From NCEH01 sp002257205 (lineage in GTDB: Bacteria > Pseudomonadota > Alphaproteobacteria > Rhizobiales > Xanthobacteraceae), in NCBI RefSeq assembly GCF_043195105.1, contig NZ_JBAFWO010000002.1: 64,000 bases of DNA; one strand, 5' to 3'. The position numbers were made by a program, and so were the translations under genes. Shown piece by piece: positions 1 to 6,828 of the stretch (position 1 is the stretch's first letter; each line of letters opens with the position of its first letter). The notes beneath the pieces were generated by a model. That model saw nothing but the letters and a program-made list of their open reading frames with translations. It searched no databases and was not told the DNA's origin.

Positions 1-501
1 GGCATTGCTTTGGTGCCGGAGAAACGCGAGCTGTTCGCCGATATGGCGGTCGAGGACAATCTCGGCCTTGGGGCCTATCTGCGCGGCCGGGCCGGGGCTG
101 TGCGCGCATGCGAGCGCATCTATGCCCTGTTCCCCCGTCTGAAGGAGCGGCGCCGGCAGCTCGCCGGCACGCTCTCTGGTGGAGAGCGACAGATGCTCGC
201 CCTCGGTCGGGCGCTCATGTGCGGGCCTCGCCTGCTGTTGCTCGACGAACCGAGCCTCGGCCTCGCACCAAGGATCATCGCGCAGACGATGCAGGTGATC
301 CGTCAGCTTCGTGATGAAGGCACGTCAATCGTGCTCGTGGAGCAGAACGCGCGGGCGGCACTCGCCATCGCCGACCGCGGGTACGTCATCGAGTCCGGGC
401 GCATCACGCTGGAAGGCGGGGCGCAGGACCTCGCCTGCGACCCGCGGGTCGCGGCGATCTACATCGGCACTCACGGCGGAGCGTCCATGGCCGCGCGCTG
501 A
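1..501 (+). CDS. livF: Branched-chain amino acid-type ABC transporter ATPase (LivF family), 5' end outside window
   Basis: The reading frame is open from the first base, so only the C-terminal 166 residues are visible. They start with GIALVPEKRELF, the segment after the Q-loop in LivF proteins. The ABC signature is LSGGERQMLALGRALM and the Walker B is LLLLDEPSLGLAP. The switch position reads VLVEQN, with Gln-Asn in place of the usual His, as is typical of LivF. LivF ATPases power uptake of branched-chain amino acids, amides or aromatic acids by the HAAT family; the substrate cannot be read from this part. Other transporter genes presumably lie to the left. A DUF302 gene follows 34 bases downstream and may be cotranscribed. 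Confidence 0.9.
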   Translation, partial: GIALVPEKRELFADMAVEDNLGLGAYLRGRAGAVRACERIYALFPRLKERRRQLAGTLSGGERQMLALGRALMCGPRLLLLDEPSLGLAPRIIAQTMQVIRQLRDEGTSIVLVEQNARAALAIADRGYVIESGRITLEGGAQDLACDPRVAAIYIGTHGGASMAAR

Positions 502-535
502 TCCGATAACGCGTTTAACCAAGGAGGAGGAAACA

Positions 536-1114
536 ATGAAAGCGCCAATTACCGCGTTGATCCTTGCAAGTCTTGCGTTCGCCGCACCCGCCCGCGCGAA
601 CGACGATGTGCAGGTGATTTCGACCCCCCTGCCGGTGGAGCACATCACGGTGACCACCCCGCGGGGCTACAAGGATGTGAAGGCGGATATCGAGAAACTC
701 GGTCGCCTCGACGAACTGCGCCCGCTCATCAGGAGCAACGACGTCGAGGCGCTCCGGGCGGGGGCCAAGCGGATCGCCGGAGAGGATGGGCTTGCGATCC
801 ACTACATCGCCCTGCATGGCGACCTCTTGGCACTCAAGGGCCAGAAGCGCGAGCTCGTCGCCTACTACATCGGCAACATCCTTTCCGCGACCGAGATGAC
901 CAACGTCGATCCGGCCGCCGGCTTGTATGCGCCGCTCCGCGTGGTGGTCTACGCCAACAAGAATGGCGGAACGACCATGGAATACGACAAGCCGAGCACC
1001 CTGTTCGGCCAGTTCAAGCGCCCTGAAATCGATGCAATTGCGCGCTCGCTTGACGACCGGATGCAACGGCTCCTGCTCAAGGTGAGCCGCGCACCGGGAA
1101 CATCAAGCAACTGA
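536..1114 (+). CDS. Secreted DUF302-domain protein
   Basis: 192 residues. An N-terminal signal peptide (about residues 1-22, hydrophobic core ALILASLAFAAPARA) indicates export to the periplasm. The rest matches the DUF302 pattern: an ALHGDLLAL segment, YYIGNILSATEM and the LYAPLRVVVYANKNGG strand. The biochemical role of DUF302 is not settled and I do not assign one. The start at 536 is chosen because a very strong Shine-Dalgarno (AAGGAGGAGG) sits just upstream and because it begins a clean signal peptide; the open frame extends further upstream only as overlap with the ABC gene. It may be the last gene of the Liv operon. A hairpin terminator follows. Confidence 0.8.
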   Translation: MKAPITALILASLAFAAPARANDDVQVISTPLPVEHITVTTPRGYKDVKADIEKLGRLDELRPLIRSNDVEALRAGAKRIAGEDGLAIHYIALHGDLLALKGQKRELVAYYIGNILSATEMTNVDPAAGLYAPLRVVVYANKNGGTTMEYDKPSTLFGQFKRPEIDAIARSLDDRMQRLLLKVSRAPGTSSN

Positions 1115-1125
1115 TCTTCAAAAAA

Positions 1126-1151
1126 GCCCACGCGGCCATGGTCGCGTGGGC
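1126..1151. terminator. Bidirectional intrinsic terminator
   Basis: GCCCACGCG (1126-1134) pairs perfectly with CGCGTGGGC (1143-1151) around an 8-base loop. An A6 run at 1120-1125 becomes a T tract on the minus strand, so it is a good intrinsic terminator for the leftward OFA transporter gene. It lies between two converging genes and can also serve the DUF302 gene, where the downstream tract AATCTTCTT is weaker. Confidence 0.75.
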
Positions 1152-1239
1152 AATCTTCTTCCCGCAGGCGTCCGGCGGGGACCTCAAGGCGCGGCCGACG
1201 GAGGGTGCCCAGTTTGGGGCTCCTCCGCCGCCGCACCGC

Positions 1240-2892
1240 TCAAAAGATGGCGGCTGCGCTCTTGAGCGTCAGCCAGATGCCCCAGACCATCGGGATGCCG
1301 ACCGCCGCCCAGGCCAGGGCGGCCTTGCCATCCAGGCCGCCTTTGCCGATGCCGAACGCGCCGCTTGGGCCGGCATCCTTCGACACCGCCTTCGCCTGGA
1401 GCGCGGCCACCTCGGCATCGCTCATGAACCAGCGCTCGGGTAGCGGGCGCACCAGCGCGTTGGCGATCAGGCCCAGGACCAGCATCCCCGCCAGGATATA
1501 CATGGTGAAGTCATAGACTTGGTCGCGCGGAATGCCGGCATTGATCTGGAATTCGCGGATATAATTCACCACCACGGGGCCGATGATGCCGGCCGTCGCC
1601 CAGGCGGTGAGCAGGCGGCCGTGGATCGCCCCCACGAACTGGGTGCCGAAGACATCCGCGAGATAGGCCGGCACGGTGGCGAAGCCGCCGCCATACATGG
1701 ACACGATCACGCACAGGATCGCCACGAACAGCGCCTGGCTTCCCATGTGCGCGGCCGAGGGCGCGAGCGCATAGAGGGCGATGCCGAGGATGAAGAAGGT
1801 GTAATAGGTGTTCTTGCGTCCGATCTTGTCCGACATCGAGGCCCAGAAGAACCGGCCGCCGATGTTGAACAGCGACAGCAGGCCGGCGAAGCCCGCGGCA
1901 ATCGCCGCGATGGCGGCTTTCTGCCCTCCATCAAGCTGCGTGAACGACAGTTCCGGATGGCCGAGGAGGCGGCCGCCGAAGATTTCCTGAAGCATGGGCG
2001 AGGCCATGCCGATGACGCCGATGCCCGCCGAGACGTTCAGGCAGAGCACCGCCCAGATCAGCCAGAATTGCGGAGTCTTGTGCGCATCGCGCAGATGAAC
2101 GTTGCGATGGGTGATCATGGAGGACTTGGTCGCCGGCGGGGTCCAGCCCTCGGGGCGCCAGCCCGCCGGGGGAATGCGATAGCCGAAGGCGCCGGCCATC
2201 ATGAATACGAAATAGATGGCGGCCATCACCAGGAAGGTCTGCCACACGCCCACGGAGGTGGTGGTCTTGAAGGCATTCATGAGCATGTTGGCCAGCGGGG
2301 CGCCGATCATCGCGCCGCCGCCGAACCCCATGATCGCCATGCCGGTGGCCATGCCGCGGCGGTCGGGAAACCATTTGATCAGCGTCGAGACCGGCGAGAT
2401 ATAGCCGAGCCCGAGGCCGATGCCGCCGATCACACCCGCGCCGATCCACATCAGCCATAATTGGTGTGTCAGGACGCCGAGCGCGGCCAGCGCGATGCCG
2501 CCGCACCAGCAGCAGGCCGAGACGACGCCCGCCTTGCGCGGGCCGGCACGCTCCAACCAACCACCCCACAGGGCGGCCGAGGAGCCCAGAAGCACGAAGA
2601 ACAGCGTGTACATCCATCCAAGATCGGCGACGCGCCAATCGCAGGTGGTGGTGAACAGCGCGGTGGCGAGGCTCATGTTCGGGCAGGCAACCGGCTGGTT
2701 GACGCCGATCGCGCGTGAGAGCGGAAGCCAGAACACGCTGAAGCCGTAAGCCATGCCGATGCACAGATGGATCGCCAGCGCCGCCGGCGGCACCAGCCAG
2801 CGATTGAAGCCGGGCCGGGCGACGATCCGCTCGCGGTCCAGAATGCCGATCCCGCTGGCGGGACCGTCGAATGTATTCACGCTTGCTGTCAT
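1240..2892 (-). CDS. OFA (oxalate/formate antiporter) family MFS transporter
   Basis: 550 residues with at least 12 membrane segments. The first segment contains IHLCIGMAYGFSVFWLPL, the hallmark OFA beginning. RRGMATGMAIMGFGGGAMIG and the second-half segment SMYGGGFATVPAYLADVFG also fit OFA carriers, which exchange oxalate, formate or other small carboxylates. The protein is longer than the roughly 420-residue family norm because of a loop after segment 1 and a C-terminal tail ending in one more hydrophobic helix. The start at 2892 (MTASVNTF) is preferred to the longer frame because GGGGA lies just upstream. A sigma-54 promoter lies about 185 bases upstream and a sensor/regulator pair precedes it on the same strand, so induction by a carboxylate is likely. 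The substrate is not proven. Confidence 0.88.
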   Translation of the reverse strand: MTASVNTFDGPASGIGILDRERIVARPGFNRWLVPPAALAIHLCIGMAYGFSVFWLPLSRAIGVNQPVACPNMSLATALFTTTCDWRVADLGWMYTLFFVLLGSSAALWGGWLERAGPRKAGVVSACCWCGGIALAALGVLTHQLWLMWIGAGVIGGIGLGLGYISPVSTLIKWFPDRRGMATGMAIMGFGGGAMIGAPLANMLMNAFKTTTSVGVWQTFLVMAAIYFVFMMAGAFGYRIPPAGWRPEGWTPPATKSSMITHRNVHLRDAHKTPQFWLIWAVLCLNVSAGIGVIGMASPMLQEIFGGRLLGHPELSFTQLDGGQKAAIAAIAAGFAGLLSLFNIGGRFFWASMSDKIGRKNTYYTFFILGIALYALAPSAAHMGSQALFVAILCVIVSMYGGGFATVPAYLADVFGTQFVGAIHGRLLTAWATAGIIGPVVVNYIREFQINAGIPRDQVYDFTMYILAGMLVLGLIANALVRPLPERWFMSDAEVAALQAKAVSKDAGPSGAFGIGKGGLDGKAALAWAAVGIPMVWGIWLTLKSAAAIF

Positions 2893-3075
2893 GAGTCTTC
2901 CCCAGTGCTTTTGTTGCTTTGAGAGCTGCGAAAGGGCTGCACGGGGGACAGGCGCACGCATCGCGACCGGTGGCGGGTCGCGTTGAGAATAATTGCTGCA
3001 CTGCCGTAATGATGCGAGCCCTGAGGGTCTGCGTTTCCTGGTCCTTCACTTGTTTTTCTTTTGGGAAGGAAAGGT

Positions 3076-3091
3076 CGCAATTCGCATGCCA
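3076..3091 (-). promoter_or_regulatory. Sigma-54 (-24/-12) promoter of the OFA transporter gene
   Basis: Read on the minus strand the site is TGGCATGCGAATTGCG. It matches the sigma-54 consensus TGGCACGNNNNTTGCW at both invariant pairs (GG and GC, correctly spaced) and differs only at position 6 (T for C) and the last base. It lies between the kinase gene and the OFA gene and points at the OFA gene. The regulator two genes upstream is of the sigma-54-dependent class, which makes the assignment coherent. Confidence 0.75.
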
Positions 3092-3133
3092 CATGGCCGG
3101 CCGAGGTATTGCAACGCTCTTTCGGCCGACACA

Positions 3134-3154
3134 TTTTTGTTTTGAGGACAAAAA
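3134..3154. promoter_or_regulatory. Candidate upstream activator site (palindrome TTTTTGT-N7-ACAAAAA)
   Basis: A perfect 7+7 inverted repeat about 55 bases upstream of the sigma-54 site. This is within the range where NtrC-type activators bind enhancer elements. It is AT-rich in an otherwise GC-rich area. Binding by the adjacent regulator is inferred from position only. Confidence 0.45.
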
Positions 3155-3165
3155 GTCCCGCCGTT

Positions 3166-3178
3166 AGACAGAATGTCT
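3166..3178. promoter_or_regulatory. Candidate upstream activator site (palindrome AGACA-N3-TGTCT)
   Basis: A perfect 5+5 inverted repeat about 85 bases upstream of the sigma-54 site and just after the kinase stop codon. It is a plausible enhancer for the NtrC-type regulator; it could instead be part of a transcript-end structure of the kinase gene. Confidence 0.4.
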
Positions 3179-3189
3179 CTTGCAGTGCA

Positions 3190-5214
3190 TCAATCTGCTT
3201 GGGGGAGGAACACCGTAAAGGTCGTTCCCACGCCCGGCGTGCTCTCCACCTGGATCGCCCCGCCCTGGCGCGCCACCAGCTTCTGCGTGATGGACAGGCC
3301 AAGGCCGGTCCCGGTGCTGCGCTTGGTGGTGAAGAAGGGGTCGAAGATCTTCTCCAGCACCTCGGCGGCCATGCCCACCCCGGTGTCGGCCACCTCGATC
3401 AGAATGCCGGGCCGCTCCTCCTGCGTGCCATCGCGACTGCGCAGCGTCAGGACCCCGCCATCGGGCATGGCGTGGATCGCATTGACGATGAGGTTGACGA
3501 GCACCTGCTGAAGCTCTGTGCGGTTCATCAGCACCTGGCGTGTCGCCCGGTCCTCCCGCACCACGGCGATGCCGCTGCGGTTCATCAGATGCTGCACCAG
3601 GGGAAGGCAATCGGTGATGATGTCCGCCGGCGCGTGCCGCTCGATGAAGCCGGCATATTCCTCCGGCTTTGCAAATTGCAGCAGCTTGTTGACGATCTGG
3701 CTGATGCGGTCGATCTGCTCGTCGATCAAGCGGAACTCGGTACGGCCCGAATCCACCTGCCGGCCGAGCACGTCGCGCAGCACGTCCAGATTGCCCTGGA
3801 TGACCGCGATGGGATTGTTGATCTCATGGGCGACGCCGGCGGTGATCTCGCCGATCGCCGCCAGCTTCTCCGACATGATGAGCTGCTTGGTCGTCGCCTC
3901 GATCTGCCGGTTGGCAAGCTGGAGCTCTCGGGTGCGTTCGTCGACCCTTCGGTTGAGGTCTTCGTTCCATTGCACCAGTTCGCGTTCGCGTGCGGCGAGC
4001 TGGTCCAGAAGATGGTCGAGATGCATGGCGACGCGGCCAATCTCGTCGTCCGCGCGCAAGAGGCCGGTGCGGGCGTCCCGATTGCCGCCCTCAACCGACA
4101 CGATGGTGTCGTTCACCTGTTCCAGCGGCTTGAAGATGCCGCGCGCCCATCGCAGGAAAATCGGCACGCTCGCGGCCGAGACGGTCACGAATGCGAGGAT
4201 GACCGCCAGGAGGGTGGTGTATTTCGCGTCGGTGAACGGTCGCTCCAGGAACCCCACATAGAGCATGCCCACCCGCTTGTCGTAGCTGTCGACGATGGGC
4301 TCATAGGCGGACATGTACCAGTCGTTGACCACGAACGCGCTGCCGAGCCAGATCCGGCCCTTGCCGAGCACCGCCTCGCGCACCGCATGGGACACCCGCG
4401 TGCCCAGCGCCCGGCGCCCTTCGAACAGGCGGACATTGGTGCTGATCCTCACATCGCCCAGGAACAGGGTGGCCGTGCCCTGGCTGCCCTCCGGCAGGCT
4501 GGCGGCCTGGTAGACGAGATCGTTGATCGTATCGATGAACACGAGATTGCGGTTGAGCAGGATGCCGCCCACGAGCACGCCCCTGCGTCCGCCCGGCAGC
4601 TGAACCCCGGCGGCAGTATGGACCACCATGCCCCGCGTCTCCTCGCGCCGATCGCTCGCAACCGCATTCGTGGTCGGCACGAGCTCCAGCAGCGCCCGTT
4701 CGGCGAGGGCGGGGGAGATGGCGGCAAGCTCGGCATTGGAAAAGACATCGATCGCGGCCCGCCGATCGCCGCGCAGGCCTGCGTCGATCACCGGCCAGTC
4801 GTCGCGTACGTCGGCCCTCGCGAACCGCGGGGAGGCGGCGAGGATCGCGCGGTCCGCGTCGAGCACATAGAGGAAGTCGAGTCCGAGCGCCCGGCGGCGC
4901 GTCTCAAGGAGTTCGGAAAGGCCGGTGTCCTCGCTGCCGCCGGCCACGTCCCGGAACAGCGCCGAGAGGCCGAGCGCCTCGATCTGGTCGCGGTTATATT
5001 CCAGCATCCGCGCCAGATATTGGTGCGCGATGGTCAGGTCGCCATCGACCTTCGAGACCAGCAAGGCGTCGAACTTGGCGTTCCAGCGCACCATGGTGAC
5101 GCCGAGCAGCAGCGGCACCACGACCAGGGTCGGCAGAAGCGCGATGGCGAGCAGTCGGAAGCGGACCGAGCGTTCCGGGCGCCGGGCGGCGGCCCGGTCA
5201 GGAGTCCTGGACAT
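3190..5214 (-). CDS. Membrane sensor histidine kinase with periplasmic Cache-type domain
   Basis: 674 residues. Membrane segment near residues 20-41, a periplasmic region of about 290 residues resembling a single-Cache fold, a second membrane segment near 335-355 (LLAVILAFVTVSAASVPIF), HAMP linker, coiled coil, HisKA with phospho-acceptor His near 463 in GVAHEINNP, and HATPase_c with the N box VNLIVNAIHAMP, G1 box DTGVGM, F box FDPFFTTK and G2 box GTGLGLS. DctB-like kinases of this layout sense carboxylates. The start at 5214 lies two bases before the regulator's stop codon, so translation is probably coupled. It presumably phosphorylates the upstream NtrC-type regulator and controls the OFA carrier gene. 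Confidence 0.9.
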   Translation of the reverse strand: MSRTPDRAAARRPERSVRFRLLAIALLPTLVVVPLLLGVTMVRWNAKFDALLVSKVDGDLTIAHQYLARMLEYNRDQIEALGLSALFRDVAGGSEDTGLSELLETRRRALGLDFLYVLDADRAILAASPRFARADVRDDWPVIDAGLRGDRRAAIDVFSNAELAAISPALAERALLELVPTTNAVASDRREETRGMVVHTAAGVQLPGGRRGVLVGGILLNRNLVFIDTINDLVYQAASLPEGSQGTATLFLGDVRISTNVRLFEGRRALGTRVSHAVREAVLGKGRIWLGSAFVVNDWYMSAYEPIVDSYDKRVGMLYVGFLERPFTDAKYTTLLAVILAFVTVSAASVPIFLRWARGIFKPLEQVNDTIVSVEGGNRDARTGLLRADDEIGRVAMHLDHLLDQLAARERELVQWNEDLNRRVDERTRELQLANRQIEATTKQLIMSEKLAAIGEITAGVAHEINNPIAVIQGNLDVLRDVLGRQVDSGRTEFRLIDEQIDRISQIVNKLLQFAKPEEYAGFIERHAPADIITDCLPLVQHLMNRSGIAVVREDRATRQVLMNRTELQQVLVNLIVNAIHAMPDGGVLTLRSRDGTQEERPGILIEVADTGVGMAAEVLEKIFDPFFTTKRSTGTGLGLSITQKLVARQGGAIQVESTPGVGTTFTVFLPQAD

Positions 5215-5216
5215 TG

Positions 5217-6641
5217 TCAGCGGTCCCGGACATTCCACTGCGCGCATTTGCGGTCGATCGTCTTGCGCGAGACGCCGAGGCGGCGGGCGGTCTCGGCGCG
5301 GTCGTGGCCGGTGGCCTCAAGCACAGTGAGGATGTGGCGCTTCTCCACCTCTTCCAGACTGTTTCCGAGCACGGCCGGAGCGCCCCCGCGCAAGCCGGGG
5401 AAATCGTCGGGGAAGCGTCCAAGAATGAGGGTCCGCTCGATGAGGTTGCGCAGCTCGCGGATATTGCCAGGCCAGGGATAGCGGCCAAGGGCGATGCGCG
5501 CCGCTCCATCCAGCATCACCGGCGGCATGCCGAGCTGCCGCGACAGCGTGCGCATGAACAGGCCAGCGAGCTCCTGCACGTCCTCGCCCCGGTCGCGCAA
5601 CGGGGGAAGATGCAGTTGCAGCACATTGATGCGGTAAAACAGATCGGCCCGGAAGCGCCCCTGCTGGACTTCCTTCTCCAGCTCCCGATTGGTGGCGAAG
5701 ACGAAGCGCAGATCCACCGGCACCTCGCGTTCGGCTCCCACCGGACGCACCCGGCGATCCTCGATGACGCGCAGCAGCTTGCTCTGCATGGCCGGCGGCA
5801 ATTCGCCGATCTCGTCGAGGAACAGCGTTCCGCCATGGGCGTGGATGAACAGCCCGTCGCGCGCCGAGACCGCGCCGGAAAACGCGCCCTTCAGATGCCC
5901 GAACAGTTCGCTCTCAATCATGTCCTGCGGAATGGCGGCGCAATTCACCGGCACGAAGGGCTTGTCGGCGCGGTCGGACAGAAGATGCAGCGAGCGCGCG
6001 GCCACTTCCTTTCCGGTCCCGGATTCGCCGGTGAGAAGTACGGATGTGGGCAGGGGCGCGACCCGCGAGATGGTTTCGCGCACCTTCTGAATCACCGCCG
6101 ACGTGCCGATCAGCTTGTCGCGCAGAATGCCACGGTCGGCGCTTGAGCGCAGCTCGTGCTGAAGCACGAAATTCTCGCGCTGAAGGCGGATCCGTTCGAG
6201 GCAACGGGCGACGGCATTGATGATCTGGTTCGAACGGAACGGCTTCAGGACGAAATCCGCCGCCCCCGCCCGAAGCGCCTGGATCGCCGTCTCGAGATCG
6301 GCATAAGCGGTGATGAGGATGGCATCGGCGAACAGGCCCACGGTGCGCTGCTCGGCCAGCCATTCCAGGCCGGTCTTCCCGGGCATGATGTTGTCGATGA
6401 TGATGACGTCGAAGTGCTGCACGTCGAGTTTGCGGGACGCCTCCGCGGTATCTGCGGCCTCATCCACCTGTTTGCAGCGCGGCCGCAGGGTGCGCACCAG
6501 GAAATTGCGGATGCCCGGCTCATCATCGACAACGAGGACGGAGGCCTGGGCGAGCCAGGGGCCAAATTCGGCGTCCGCCGTCCCCGTGCGCGCACGGGGG
6601 CCCGATTGTAGCTTTTCCGCGCCCGAATATTCTTCCGTCAT
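5217..6641 (-). CDS. NtrC/DctD-type sigma-54-dependent response regulator
   Basis: 474 residues. The receiver domain (about 33-150) has acidic pair D39-D40 and phospho-acceptor D83 in VIIIDNIMPG. The AAA+ domain has Walker A GESGTGKE and the sigma-54 contact loop GAFSGA, where Ser replaces the Thr of the usual GAFTGA. A Fis-type helix-turn-helix is at the C-terminus (ETARRLGVSRKTIDRK). It precedes the kinase gene in the same operon, and the next gene downstream, the OFA carrier, has a sigma-54 promoter. The start at 6641 (MTEEYSGAEK) is preferred over a 14-residue longer frame. The longer N-terminal tail before the receiver domain (about 30 residues) has no clear role. Confidence 0.9.
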   Translation of the reverse strand: MTEEYSGAEKLQSGPRARTGTADAEFGPWLAQASVLVVDDEPGIRNFLVRTLRPRCKQVDEAADTAEASRKLDVQHFDVIIIDNIMPGKTGLEWLAEQRTVGLFADAILITAYADLETAIQALRAGAADFVLKPFRSNQIINAVARCLERIRLQRENFVLQHELRSSADRGILRDKLIGTSAVIQKVRETISRVAPLPTSVLLTGESGTGKEVAARSLHLLSDRADKPFVPVNCAAIPQDMIESELFGHLKGAFSGAVSARDGLFIHAHGGTLFLDEIGELPPAMQSKLLRVIEDRRVRPVGAEREVPVDLRFVFATNRELEKEVQQGRFRADLFYRINVLQLHLPPLRDRGEDVQELAGLFMRTLSRQLGMPPVMLDGAARIALGRYPWPGNIRELRNLIERTLILGRFPDDFPGLRGGAPAVLGNSLEEVEKRHILTVLEATGHDRAETARRLGVSRKTIDRKCAQWNVRDR

Positions 6642-6757
6642 GAGTTTACTATGGGCGAGCAAGCACGCCAATGCAAAGACCACGCCCGCCTTTCTGTGGT
6701 GCGGAACACAACCGCCGGTTCACCCTTCAGCGTGATGAGCGATGATCGAAGGCCGTG

Positions 6758-6792
6758 CCCCAACCGCGGCCCGGGCGCGGCGGCGGTTGGGG
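6758..6792. terminator. GC-rich hairpin downstream of katG
   Basis: CCCCAACCGC (6758-6767) pairs perfectly with GCGGTTGGGG (6783-6792). It lies between the katG stop and the start of the response-regulator operon, both on the minus strand. There is no T tract on the minus strand, so it may act as a 3' stabiliser or assist termination rather than be a classical terminator. Confidence 0.45.
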
Positions 6793-6800
6793 ATTTTGGG

Positions 6801-6828
6801 GGAGCTCAGGCCAGGGAGCTCAGGCCAG
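6801..6828. repeat. 14-bp tandem duplication spanning the katG stop codon
   Basis: Two identical 14-base units, GGAGCTCAGGCCAG, at 6801-6814 and 6815-6828. The second contains the katG stop (6820-6822, read on minus). The duplication therefore gives a second in-line copy of the last codons and stop just beyond the gene. Confidence 0.85.

Noticed and set aside
3061..5481. Plus-strand ORF of 806 codons opposite the kinase gene
   Set aside because: It is a GC-rich antisense shadow: the composition is His/Arg/Asp-rich and without domains, while the minus strand encodes a full histidine kinase.
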